This document shows, in pieces, positions 16,853-25,309 of a DNA stretch of 64,000 nt (position 1 is its first letter; every line of letters begins with the position of its first letter). The DNA lies in the NCBI RefSeq assembly GCF_002943755.1, contig NZ_MQUB01000001.1, positions 2,654,501 to 2,718,500 on the forward strand, in the 5' to 3' direction. The notes beneath the pieces were generated by a model, which saw only the letters and a program-made list of their open reading frames with translations, was not told where the DNA came from and searched no databases. Position numbers and translations under genes: made by a program. Source of the DNA: Aureitalea marina (lineage in GTDB: Bacteria > Bacteroidota > Bacteroidia > Flavobacteriales > Flavobacteriaceae).

Positions 16853-17356
16853 ATGAAGAAACTACTCATTTTATTGATGCCCCTATTAATTGTTGCCTGT
16901 GCAAAAAAGCAAGAGGAGGAAATGGCTGTTGATCCCTGACCAACTTCTGTTGATCGCATTTCAGCCTTATACGATTCCTTTGCCGAGGGCAAGGTAGACC
17001 AGGTTCTTGCTGGTTTGACTGAAGACATTCAGTGGAATGAAGCAGAGGGATTCATTTATTATGAAGGAGGTCCCTTTGTTGGAAAAGAAGCTGTTTTAAA
17101 TGGCGTGTTTGCTCGTATAGGACAGGAATGGGAGTATTGGAACCTGGTAGATAAGCAGTTTGCGCCGCTGGGTGAAGATGGTGTTCTGGTTACAGGGCGA
17201 TACCAGGCGAAGAACAATGCTACGGGCAAGACGCTGGATGCTCAGTTTGCGCATGTCTGGAAGATGAAGGATAGCCTTGTCATGTCCTTTCAACAATATA
17301 CAGATACCGAGCAGGCAGCAGCTGTTGTAATGGCAGATGAAATGCCCGAAGAATAG
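16853..17356 (+). pseudogene. SnoaL/NTF2-like lipoprotein interrupted by an in-frame TGA
   Basis: An ATG at 16853 opens a lipoprotein signal (KKLLILLMPLLIVACAKK). The frame hits TGA at 16937-16939 (codon 29), then continues uninterrupted to 17356 as VDRISALYDSFAEGKVDQVL...TEDIQWNEAEGF...FVGKEAVLNGVF, a SnoaL-like/ketosteroid-isomerase-type fold. Both parts are in the same frame with no shift, so one base substitution separates them from a normal gene of about 167 codons. No ATG is available for the downstream part, only a TTG at 17015 that would delete the first helix. It is either a recent pseudogene or a base-call error. Confidence 0.8.
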
Positions 17357-17425
17357 ACCCTGTTAATTTTGTTTAAAAAAATTGGAATAAACCTAAACAA
17401 AACGTATTTTTATATAAAAATTGCT

Positions 17426-17647
17426 ATGGAACGGATTAACGAAGCCAACGAGTTTATAGATATGCGGCTGAGTCATATGTCTACTAGCGATCGGGTAAAA
17501 GCATCGCGAAGAGCCAAGGCTCTGGTCCTAGGATTGAATGAGATGTACAAAAAGTCCAAGGATCCTATTCTAATGGAGCTCATGAAGGCTATTACTGTGA
17601 AAAAGAGAAAGATTGAAAAAAGAATTAAAGGCCCGATCATTATTTGA
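17426..17647 (+). CDS. Small basic helical protein, function unknown
   Basis: This 73-aa product from the ATG at 17426 is rich in Lys, Arg and Met. It is predicted all-helical, with the segments MRLSHMSTSDRVKASRRAKALVLGLNEMY and LMELMKAITVKKRKIEKRIK. There is no signal peptide or membrane segment. The composition suggests a cytosolic nucleic-acid- or ribosome-associated protein, which is only a guess. An upstream ATG-less extension (to 17369) is Phe/Tyr/Ile-rich and looks non-coding. Its stop codon lies inside the 3' arm of the terminator hairpin. Confidence 0.7.
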   Translation: MERINEANEFIDMRLSHMSTSDRVKASRRAKALVLGLNEMYKKSKDPILMELMKAITVKKRKIEKRIKGPIII

Positions 17648-17656
17648 TCGGGTTTT
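17632..17656 (+). terminator. Terminator overlapping the end of the small helical-protein gene
   Basis: CCCGATCA pairs with TGATCGGG across TTATT, followed by T6. The gene's TGA stop is part of the stem. It separates this gene from the convergent FAD-enzyme gene. Confidence 0.85.
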
Positions 17657-18910
17657 TTATTGTAGGTCCTTCTCCTGAATAGCTTTGAGCACATCTAAAG
17701 CGGCCTGCTCACCGGCCAGCATCGCTCCATTTAAGGAGGCATTGAGCATGGTATCTCCGGTTAAAAAGGTATGACTGTCCAATTGGGTCGAACCTGGTTT
17801 CAGATCGTATTGCAGATTATTGAGTTCCGGCAGTGCTTGCGGAATGTCGTATAATTTGGTAAACTCAATATCGGTATCAATACCACAGTGCTCCCTTAAC
17901 TCCTTTATGACTTGTTTGACCAATTGGTCTTGTCCCAAGTGATGCTCTTTTACTACAGTCACCGATAGCATTTCTTCTCCATCCGGATGTGGATAAAGAC
18001 GGCTGGAATAACAGATGTTGTTTATGAGTGCGTCTTTAAAGGCAATCAATCCAATGATGGGTTGGTGGATCACCCGGCCACTACTTTTAAAGTAAAGCGT
18101 TTGACAGGATTTCCAGTGCCTAGGAGCTGCACTGGGTGCATTCCTGGAGTGCAACATAGGATCATTAGTGGCATTGATCAGGTACTCTCGAGCTATGACC
18201 TCCCCAGATTTAAATTCTATTTCGTGCTCCCGGATCTCTGCAATAGGTTTATTAAAATGGAAAGAAGTTCGCTTCAGTCGGTCTTGAAGTTGACGCGGAA
18301 TGGCCTCGATCCCATCATAAGGTAAACTGGCGGAACCCTGAGCGAACATTTTAAAGACAAATTCGAACATTCGTGAGGAGGTGCTCAACTCGTTCTCCAG
18401 AAAAATTCCACTGTAAAATGGCCGGAAAAATCGTTCGATGATCCTCGTACTGAAGCCCTTTTTCTGGAGGTATTCTAAAGTTGTGACCTCCGGTTCTGAA
18501 AAAATACGGTCCAAAGGTTTTGCCTGCAGCTCCTTATTGAGTTTCCACACTTTCAGTTTGTCAGAAAGCGTAGCTGCATTGGAACGCATGGTGGGCCAAA
18601 GAAATTTAGAATTTCTGGAGGCATCACCGAGTAGCGACTTTTTACCTTGGTGGAATATGATGGATCCCGGCAAGAATTTAGTGAGATGCAATGCTTCCAG
18701 ATCCAGGTATTTCTTCAGGCTGGGGTAGGCTGTGAGCAGTACCTGGAATCCGTGATCAAGCAGGTGACCATCTATCTTGTCCGTTCGCAAGCGACCTCCA
18801 ACACGGTCCGAAGCTTCTATGATTATGGGACTTAATCCATGATCTTCCAACACCCGGGCAGCGATCAGCCCGCTAATGCCACCTCCAATGATATGAACTT
18901 GTTCATTCAT
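17657..18910 (-). CDS. FAD-dependent amine oxidase/phytoene-desaturase-like oxidoreductase
   Basis: The product is 417 aa. The N-terminal dinucleotide-binding motif is HIIGGGISGLIAARVLEDHGLSPIIIEAS, followed by the flavin-containing amine oxidase continuation DRVGGRLRTDKIDG. The C-terminal FAD loop is FLTGDTMLNASLNGAMLAGEQAA. The family includes protoporphyrinogen oxidase, carotenoid desaturases and monoamine oxidases. Substrate identity is not readable. It starts 10 bp after the stop of the FGE-like gene and appears to be the last gene of the long minus-strand operon. Confidence 0.9.
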   Translation of the reverse strand: MNEQVHIIGGGISGLIAARVLEDHGLSPIIIEASDRVGGRLRTDKIDGHLLDHGFQVLLTAYPSLKKYLDLEALHLTKFLPGSIIFHQGKKSLLGDASRNSKFLWPTMRSNAATLSDKLKVWKLNKELQAKPLDRIFSEPEVTTLEYLQKKGFSTRIIERFFRPFYSGIFLENELSTSSRMFEFVFKMFAQGSASLPYDGIEAIPRQLQDRLKRTSFHFNKPIAEIREHEIEFKSGEVIAREYLINATNDPMLHSRNAPSAAPRHWKSCQTLYFKSSGRVIHQPIIGLIAFKDALINNICYSSRLYPHPDGEEMLSVTVVKEHHLGQDQLVKQVIKELREHCGIDTDIEFTKLYDIPQALPELNNLQYDLKPGSTQLDSHTFLTGDTMLNASLNGAMLAGEQAALDVLKAIQEKDLQ

Positions 18911-18920
18911 ATGAAATAGA

Positions 18921-20105
18921 TCAAGGTTGAGGGGAAATATCCTTTACCAGGCGAAAGCCTACATGATTCATAGCAGCGTCCACTTCTAACGGCATCTTGG
19001 CAGAGACCCTATAACTGGCGCAATAACTGTCATTACATAAAAATGAACCACCTTTGATGACTGTCTGCTGTGCAAATGGCGCCCCGGAATATTTGCTTTC
19101 GGGAGCCCCCTGAGGGTTAACAGTAGGCTCTGAATTTGACAGAGTCTTATAATAGTCCTCGTTGAACCAGTCTGAGGTGATCTCCCATACATTACCGGCC
19201 ATGTCATACAAACCATAGCCATTGGGTTTAAAGCTGCCTACTGGAGCGGATTGTTCATAGCCATCGGCTACCAGATTGGATGTTGGGAAGGTCCCCTGGA
19301 AGAAGTTGCATTCATAAGGCGCCTGATTTACGTCCTTTGACCCCCATGGATAGGGCTGATCCTTTAATCCTCCTCTTGCTGCCCATTCCCATTCGGCTTC
19401 GGTAGGAAGTCTTTTACCGGCCCAATTGGCATAGGCTTTGGCATCTGCTACTGCAATATGAACAACCGGGTGATCGTCTTTACCTTCTATACTGCTTCCG
19501 GGACCATCTGGGTGAAGCCAGTCTGCTTTCTTGGTCCAGGCCCACCATTGGAAATAGTTGGTCAGATCGGTCACATTTGGTGGAGGGTTAAAAACCAAAG
19601 AGCCTGCTTCTAGCATCTCGTCCGGGGGTTTAGGCGTCCCGGGAGGCACCTGCTTCTTTAATTCTTCCCAATCGATAGGTCGTTCTGCGATGGTCTTGTA
19701 ACCTGTGGCCTCAACAAACGCACGAAATTCTGCGTTGGTCACCTCGTGGGTGTCCATGTAAAAGCCATCTACCTTCACCGGATGCTTAGGATATTCCCTG
19801 GGAAGGGCAAGAGGGCCTTCGCCTCCCATCATGAACTCTCCGGCAGGGATCATGACCATGCCTTCAATTGAGGAATCGGAGACTCCTTCGAGAGCGGCCT
19901 CTTCATCGATATCAGACAATTCAGTAGTGGATGTATTCACATCGACACTATCAGAGTTGGCTGAGTTCAATAGCATCTGAGCGCGACCACCGGAAGGGTG
20001 GCAGTCCAGAGTTGAATCTACCTTTTCTGTTGGTTCGGCCTCTTTCTTGCCTTGCTGGCAAGCAATAACACTAAGAACAATTAGAAATAGGGCGAAAATC
20101 TTCAT
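18921..20105 (-). CDS. Formylglycine-generating enzyme (SUMF1 family), exported lipoprotein
   Basis: This 394-aa protein has a lipoprotein signal (ALFLIVLSVIACQQG). Residues about 70-390 are a complete SUMF1/FGE domain: MVMIPAGEFMMGG, DTHEVTNAEFRAFVEATGY, RLPTEAEWEWAARGG, GLYDMAGNVWEITSDW and the C-terminal GGSFLCNDSYCASYR. The last segment keeps both active-site cysteines (C-x4-C) of genuine FGEs, which most SUMF1-fold homologues lack. FGE converts the Cys of a CxPxR/CxAxR motif in type I sulfatases to formylglycine. A sulfatase with CTAGR lies 9 kb upstream on the same strand. A lipid-anchored periplasmic FGE would have to act after export. Confidence 0.9.
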   Translation of the reverse strand: MKIFALFLIVLSVIACQQGKKEAEPTEKVDSTLDCHPSGGRAQMLLNSANSDSVDVNTSTTELSDIDEEAALEGVSDSSIEGMVMIPAGEFMMGGEGPLALPREYPKHPVKVDGFYMDTHEVTNAEFRAFVEATGYKTIAERPIDWEELKKQVPPGTPKPPDEMLEAGSLVFNPPPNVTDLTNYFQWWAWTKKADWLHPDGPGSSIEGKDDHPVVHIAVADAKAYANWAGKRLPTEAEWEWAARGGLKDQPYPWGSKDVNQAPYECNFFQGTFPTSNLVADGYEQSAPVGSFKPNGYGLYDMAGNVWEITSDWFNEDYYKTLSNSEPTVNPQGAPESKYSGAPFAQQTVIKGGSFLCNDSYCASYRVSAKMPLEVDAAMNHVGFRLVKDISPQP

Positions 20106-20115
20106 GAAATAAAAA

Positions 20116-20649
20116 TCAAAATGTTTTGCCTACTCCTAGGCCGAGGTTAATAGTGTTGTATCCTCCAAAAAGGATATCACTGTTTAATGTGGCTAGGAAT
20201 TCGAACCCCTTGTCTCCAAGGGGATGGGTATAATCAAATCCAAATCTGATCAAACCGTAATTCTCGTTTTTTTCCCACTCAACTCCTCCACCTAGTAATA
20301 AAGAGAATCCGGATCCCAGTTCATATCCCCCAACAAGGATAGTCGCTACCGGGCGCTCTCGTTCGACTTCCAGGCCTTCTCTGTCCTCAATAGCAAAGTT
20401 TTCAATAAGTACATCAATATTTAAGCCCAAGGCAAATTTTTCAGAAATCCGATAGTTGTATTGCACCAGGAATGACGGGATATATAGATTGCCGACTTCG
20501 CCGTCTCGAACACCCTGTAAAACGGCCGCGTGGCCAATTCCGACAACAATAGCATGACGATTATGTTCTTCTTTACTTTCCTCATGTTCTTGCCCGAAGA
20601 CCGCAGAACCGGCCAAAAGGCAAAACAGTAAACAGAGTATCTTTTTCAT
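20116..20649 (-). CDS. Outer-membrane beta-barrel-like protein
   Basis: This is a 177-aa product from the ATG at 20649, where the signal peptide KKILCLLFCLLAGSAVFGQ begins. An upstream in-frame extension was rejected because the signal starts here. The mature part alternates hydrophobic and polar residues in strands (VVGIGHAAVLQGV, FLVQYNYRISEKFALGLNIDV, TILVGGYELGSGFSLLLGGGVEW), as in 8-stranded barrels, and ends in GVGKTF with the C-terminal Phe favoured by outer-membrane proteins. It lies between DUF4381 and the FGE-like gene. Function unknown. Confidence 0.78.
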   Translation of the reverse strand: MKKILCLLFCLLAGSAVFGQEHEESKEEHNRHAIVVGIGHAAVLQGVRDGEVGNLYIPSFLVQYNYRISEKFALGLNIDVLIENFAIEDREGLEVERERPVATILVGGYELGSGFSLLLGGGVEWEKNENYGLIRFGFDYTHPLGDKGFEFLATLNSDILFGGYNTINLGLGVGKTF

Positions 20650-20663
20650 ATTGATAAATCTAG

Positions 20664-21143
20664 TTAAGAACGATGAGTTTTCATCCATTTTTGAGAAGAA
20701 ACTAATAAGATTTGCCAACTTTCTGGCTTGGTGTTCTCAATCAGTGATTGATCAAAACTTCCCTTGGATATCAAATTTTTATGCTCTGGTGTAAACGGAT
20801 CAGTTTTACAACTGGATGACAAGAACTCCGCCCATTTAGATCCGCTTAGCGATGCTACCTCTTCCCTGGAATAAGCTTCTATACTGGCTGCTTTTAATAG
20901 ATTGTTCAACTGGATCAAACTGGCTTGATCAACCTCAGCGCTTTTTAGATCTTCCAGCTGTTGATAGCCCATTCTCCGGTACGCATTTCGACGGTACTTT
21001 TTCATCATTTTGACAATCAACCAGATAAGTAGTGCTAACAAAACAACCATGACCACATACCAACCGGGCTGAGGAGGCCAAAAAGAGACCGGATCGGGAG
21101 GGATAATCCCTTCTACTTCTGGTATGACCTTTTCTTGTATCAT
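20664..21143 (-). CDS. DUF4381 family membrane protein of the Bat operon
   Basis: The product is 159 aa. A short extracytoplasmic start with PPDPVSFWPPQPGW, typical of DUF4381, precedes one membrane helix (VVMVVLLALLIWLIVKMM). A cytoplasmic helical domain with YRRMGYQQLEDL and SLSGSKWAEFLSSS follows. DUF4381 proteins accompany MoxR-DUF58-vWA-BatD modules and are presumed structural parts of that membrane complex. Its ATG directly abuts the batD stop. In the operons I remember, DUF4381 precedes the vWA genes; here it follows BatD. Confidence 0.85.
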   Translation of the reverse strand: MIQEKVIPEVEGIIPPDPVSFWPPQPGWYVVMVVLLALLIWLIVKMMKKYRRNAYRRMGYQQLEDLKSAEVDQASLIQLNNLLKAASIEAYSREEVASLSGSKWAEFLSSSCKTDPFTPEHKNLISKGSFDQSLIENTKPESWQILLVSSQKWMKTHRS

Positions 21144-22541
21144 TTAGTGGGTTGTCGGGTTTATGTTCATCCAGGCCTCTTCGTTCTTGGAATGGGATTC
21201 TTTATTGAGTGAGGTGCGCGTATCGGACAGAGCTGTATATAATGACTTGAGTTGTGAGGTTGATTGCGCAAGGCGGTCTTCTTTAAAGGCGATTTCACCA
21301 AATTTGACCAATTCGTTAAGAAGCGTTTCTTGGTGTTTGTCCTGGGCAAATTCATAAATGCTCGCACCATATTTACCTTGCCTGTAAGCGTCATACCATC
21401 TTGCCAAGGCCTGAATGGAATTTTCTGGGTCATTGCTACTAATAGCCTTTTCTAGTTCCTTGAATAAGTAAGGCTCTGAAATTAACTTGGCTTTTTGAGC
21501 CTCTTTACGCCTGAATTCAATCTTTTTTATCCATCTGTAGATCAGGGATAATATACCGCTAGCGGCCAATATCACCAAAGTGAGTTGCCACCAGTTGAGC
21601 CCCATGAATTCGAAGGGTTCTTCATCCTCTTCTTCCAACCGTTCTGTCTCTTTGTCCAGTTCTTCCTGCAATTCTTTTTGGCGTGATAGGATGAATTCCA
21701 GGTCGGGGTTATCCGCAATATCGATGGTAAATGAGGGAATGGATTCGGTCTCCAATTGTCGGTTTCGCAAATTGAACCATTGTACGCTCACCTCGGGTAT
21801 GGTAAAACTTCCATCTTCTTCCAAAAGATAGGTCAGTATCTCCGTCCTACTTCCGTTAAATAAGGTCTGTCCCTGTATATTTCCAAGTATAGGTTGTTTG
21901 GGATAGATGGTTCCAAAATCCGGTTTTTCCGGCACGATTGGGGATATAAATGCAGCAAGGGCGCCTTGCGCCTTTATAGTTATACGACGCTCCAGGATAT
22001 CGCCGGCCTTTAGGTCCCTTAATGGGCGGTCCCATGTTTCGGTCAAATTCAGATCGTATGCCGACAGCCAATTGGTCGCATCTATTCCTTCTGGTGGTGC
22101 TAAGACGTCAAAGCTCCTGGACTTGGTGTGTACTGTCCGTTCAATCCCCTTATATCCTCCCTCAGGCGGGCCTGTAGTGACGACTTCAATTTCCGGAAGT
22201 GTATTTTGACCGATGGCATTTGGATAGATCACGAACCGTTGTTCGATAGCTGGATATTGTTTCCGGCCTATGGTCACTGTTTTTGCCCCCGTCCTGGATT
22301 CTAATTTCGTCATTACAGCTCCGCGTACCTGGATCTCACTAAATACTGGGGGCTTTGTGAACCACGTGCTGGTATAGACTGTCACAGTAACTATTAATGG
22401 CTCTCCAACCATCACTTGTTCTTTGCTCAATCTGGCCGTAGCCCATATGCTGGCCGGTTTAGTTTGTGCTATCCCCCATCCGGACAATAACAGCATCATC
22501 GATAAAATTAACAGTGAAATATGTTCACGGAGACCTACCAT
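21144..22541 (-). CDS. batD: BatD-like protein (oxygen-tolerance family)
   Basis: The product is 465 aa. A signal peptide (ISLLILSMMLLLSGWGIAQ) is followed by tandem Ig-like beta-sandwich domains in the periplasm. Typical text includes LSKEQVMVGEPLIVTVTVYTSTWFTKPPVF and AGDILERRITIKAQGA. A single membrane helix near residue 315 (WWQLTLVILAASGILSLIY) and a cytoplasmic helical tail complete it. This is the BatD topology. It overlaps the upstream vWA-TPR gene by 7 bp, so they are translationally coupled. Proposed roles for Bat proteins are periplasmic chaperoning or stress protection. Confidence 0.88.
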   Translation of the reverse strand: MVGLREHISLLILSMMLLLSGWGIAQTKPASIWATARLSKEQVMVGEPLIVTVTVYTSTWFTKPPVFSEIQVRGAVMTKLESRTGAKTVTIGRKQYPAIEQRFVIYPNAIGQNTLPEIEVVTTGPPEGGYKGIERTVHTKSRSFDVLAPPEGIDATNWLSAYDLNLTETWDRPLRDLKAGDILERRITIKAQGALAAFISPIVPEKPDFGTIYPKQPILGNIQGQTLFNGSRTEILTYLLEEDGSFTIPEVSVQWFNLRNRQLETESIPSFTIDIADNPDLEFILSRQKELQEELDKETERLEEEDEEPFEFMGLNWWQLTLVILAASGILSLIYRWIKKIEFRRKEAQKAKLISEPYLFKELEKAISSNDPENSIQALARWYDAYRQGKYGASIYEFAQDKHQETLLNELVKFGEIAFKEDRLAQSTSQLKSLYTALSDTRTSLNKESHSKNEEAWMNINPTTH

Positions 22542-24274
22542 GGTTGTTCACTTTTAACGATGGGAATGGCCCTGTTCTTTATCTGATAGGCAAATTTTCG
22601 TCTTAGAAATAGGGAAGGGTCTTCGGTGACCTGGCGGAGTAAGGTCTGTTTGGCGGCATCCTTATCGATCACTATACTTTCGTCAAATTCGAAGACATCG
22701 ATGGTGTTCTCATCGACCTCTTTGGTCACCATTTCCTGAATATCACCTTGGCCTTCATATTTTTCTTCACTATCAAGGGCTTGGTCTTTATCATCCAGTT
22801 GAGCAGATTCATCAAATTCTTTCAAATTCTCCAGGTTGAGGTCGTTCTCGATAGATCGGCCTATTTCCAGGCCTTGGGCAGCCGCCAGTGAATCTCGAAC
22901 AACGATAATTTGATCTCGGTTACGTCGCGCAATGTCGAGATTGGGGTCCATTTCCAGGGCAGAATCGAAGGCCTGTTCCGCAGCCTCCAGATCCCCCATT
23001 TCAGCATAAATGACTCCCAGGTTATAGAAACCTTCGGCTGTTACATCCTTACTGTAGGCTTCGGCGGCGGCCTCTAAATCTCCCATTTGGTAATAGGCAT
23101 ATCCTTTTTGATCCCCGCTTTCATAGGTCGCTGCGGCTTCTTTTTCTTTACCTTGTCTTTTCTTTAGTTCCGCCCGTTGATCGGCAGTAAAGAACTGGTC
23201 TTCCAAGTTGAACTCACCGGCTTCGTCACAACTCAATGTGATCAGTAAAGCCAGTACCCAATGTACTTTCCAACCCCTTCGGAACCAAAGCAGAGCGATC
23301 AGTAAAGAAGGGAAAACCAACCAGATTCCCATGTCTTTCCATTCACTCTCGGCATTCTCAAGATCGATCTCAAATTCCAGATTCTGTCTCACTCGGGCAG
23401 CAAGAATTTGAACATCACTGGCATCCAGGGTTACCGTTACAACATTGACATTCTCCACGGTGTTCAGTTGATCCATTGCAATCACATCTAGTCTAGGGAT
23501 CACCGTATTCCCCTGAGCATCTTTCAGTACAGAATTGCGATTGGGAATGGTCCCGCCATTGGGGGTCGCAATGGCCATGACCTCAACATGGGTGCGTACG
23601 GCAGTTTGAGAGATCCTGGCTATATCATCCTGATCAATTTTGTCGGTAACCAAGAGAATCGTACTAGGCGCAATGATATTCTGTAGCAAGGAATCCGCCA
23701 TGTTTAATGCCTCCTCCAGATAACTACCCTGTACCGGCATGATATCGGGCCTCAGCGCATCCATTTGCCGGGCGATGGTTTTATAATCTTTACTAAACGG
23801 AACAACGCTATGAGCCGTCCCGGCATAGGCAATTAAAGCAGCCTTAGAGCTGGGACCCGCCTCAAAGAAATCCTTGATTTTCAGCTTAGCCCGCTCAAGC
23901 CGATTGGGTTGAATGTCCTCGGCCAGCATGGATCTGGAGACATCCATTAGGATAACAAGGGCAGCTTCTGTTTTCTGACCGGGACGTTCGATCTGCTCCC
24001 AGGTAGGCCCGGCAGCACCCAAGGTTATCAATGATAATAGCATTATCAACAGTATTCTTGGCAGTATAAACTGTCTTTTGGTTCCCTTGATCGTCAAATA
24101 AGGCAACATTACTTTTGGAAACATTCTTTTCCAGCGTTGCTGTTGTTTGCCAATGATAACAAACAGCAATAAAAGAAATCCTATAGGTATAAAACCATAG
24201 AGCCAATCCGGCCGCAGAAACCAGAGATTATCCCAGGCATATTGCAGGTATTCCTGTAGGCTTAACTCATCCAT
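22535..24274 (-). CDS. vWA-TPR fusion protein (BatB + BatC)
   Basis: The product is 579 aa. Two N-terminal membrane helices come first. A von Willebrand A domain follows (about residues 95-300) with an intact MIDAS (LMDVSRSMLAED, DxSxS). Another membrane segment lies near 315-350, then tetratricopeptide repeats (about 365-450: YAYYQMGDLEAAAEAYSKD, YNLGVIYAEMGDLEAAEQAFDSALEMDPN) and an acidic tail. In many bacteria BatB (vWA) and BatC (TPR) are separate proteins. Here they form one chain, which fixes a 1:1 stoichiometry and puts the TPR outside the membrane. It overlaps the BatA gene by 8 bp. Confidence 0.9.
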   Translation of the reverse strand: MDELSLQEYLQYAWDNLWFLRPDWLYGFIPIGFLLLLFVIIGKQQQRWKRMFPKVMLPYLTIKGTKRQFILPRILLIMLLSLITLGAAGPTWEQIERPGQKTEAALVILMDVSRSMLAEDIQPNRLERAKLKIKDFFEAGPSSKAALIAYAGTAHSVVPFSKDYKTIARQMDALRPDIMPVQGSYLEEALNMADSLLQNIIAPSTILLVTDKIDQDDIARISQTAVRTHVEVMAIATPNGGTIPNRNSVLKDAQGNTVIPRLDVIAMDQLNTVENVNVVTVTLDASDVQILAARVRQNLEFEIDLENAESEWKDMGIWLVFPSLLIALLWFRRGWKVHWVLALLITLSCDEAGEFNLEDQFFTADQRAELKKRQGKEKEAAATYESGDQKGYAYYQMGDLEAAAEAYSKDVTAEGFYNLGVIYAEMGDLEAAEQAFDSALEMDPNLDIARRNRDQIIVVRDSLAAAQGLEIGRSIENDLNLENLKEFDESAQLDDKDQALDSEEKYEGQGDIQEMVTKEVDENTIDVFEFDESIVIDKDAAKQTLLRQVTEDPSLFLRRKFAYQIKNRAIPIVKSEQPW

Positions 24275-25298
24275 CGGCCCTGGCTTTAGAAATTATTTTT
24301 TTACCCGTGCTCAACAAGCCAAAGATCACTTGATATCCCAAAGCCAATACAAGTGCACCCATCAAGGGATAATAAAAGAGTAAACGCTTGGGTATGTAAT
24401 CGTTGTTCTCGTATTCGATGGGCTCTAAATCGTCCAGTTCACCGTAGACAGCCTCCAACCGTTCCCGGTCTGATGCCTGAAAATACTGACCTCCACTGGC
24501 CTTGGCGATCTCCGTTAAGGTATATTCGTCCAGCTCATATGTCTGGGGCCCGGTAGTTCCGATGCCGATGGTGTAGATCTTTATACTATCTACAGCTGCC
24601 AGGCGAGCCGCCTGAATAGGGTTGAGTTCACTTCCACTATCGGCACCATCGGTGATCAAAACCATGACCTTTTTTTGAATACTATCTTGTTCAAATAGTT
24701 CTACGGATTTCCCGATGGAATTCCCTATTGCGGTCTTGGCCCCGGCCATTCCCACCTCGGATTCATTGAGCAAGGCCTCGATTACTTGTAGATCGTCCGT
24801 AAAGGGAGACTGCAAATAGGCTTGTGTTCCGAAGAGGATAAGCCCCATACGATCCCCTTGACGGCGTTCAATGAATTCGTTCATCACTTCCTTCACAGCC
24901 TGCCATCGGGTAACCCGATTACCTTCCTTATTAACCCAATCTGTGGTTTCCATGCTCAGTGAGATATCCACATTGATCAGGAAATTCCTGGCCGTTTTGA
25001 TCTGTTTTTCTGGTTCACCAACTAGTTGAGGAGATGAGGCCGCTAATATCAGGAGTCCCCAAATTATAAAGAGAAACAACTGGGCAACTGCGTTTCTTCT
25101 GGCAATTTGAACACCTTCAGATGGTTTTTCTCCTTTGATCTTAGCCAGTCGGTCAAAATAAGGAGCGTAAAGCGATTCCGTTCTATACTTTAAGGGAGGT
25201 AGCAGGATCACAATCAATGGAAGTAGTAACAACCAGAACATCCAGGGATATTCGTATTCCAGGGTTCCACTTTCCAATAGGGTTCTGAGTTCCTGCAA
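24267..25298 (-). CDS. batA: BatA-type vWA membrane protein
   Basis: This 343-aa protein has two N-terminal membrane segments (FWLLLLPLIVILLPPL and AQLFLFIIWGLLILAAS) and a vWA domain with MIDAS NVDISLSMETTD and the later TDGADSGSE. A C-terminal membrane helix (FYYPLMGALVLALGYQVIFG) closes it. No ATG fits the N-terminus; a TTG at 25298, 11 bp after the DUF58 stop, gives the normal BatA start. It forms the membrane metal-binding core of the MoxR-Bat module together with the following fusion protein. Confidence 0.9.
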   Translation of the reverse strand: MQELRTLLESGTLEYEYPWMFWLLLLPLIVILLPPLKYRTESLYAPYFDRLAKIKGEKPSEGVQIARRNAVAQLFLFIIWGLLILAASSPQLVGEPEKQIKTARNFLINVDISLSMETTDWVNKEGNRVTRWQAVKEVMNEFIERRQGDRMGLILFGTQAYLQSPFTDDLQVIEALLNESEVGMAGAKTAIGNSIGKSVELFEQDSIQKKVMVLITDGADSGSELNPIQAARLAAVDSIKIYTIGIGTTGPQTYELDEYTLTEIAKASGGQYFQASDRERLEAVYGELDDLEPIEYENNDYIPKRLLFYYPLMGALVLALGYQVIFGLLSTGKKIISKARADG

Positions 25299-25309
25299 AT
25301 CTTGGTCTT

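Noticed and set aside
16937-16939. TGA read as selenocysteine
   Set aside because: No SECIS-like hairpin follows, SnoaL-like proteins are not selenoproteins, and the position is in the linker after the lipobox.
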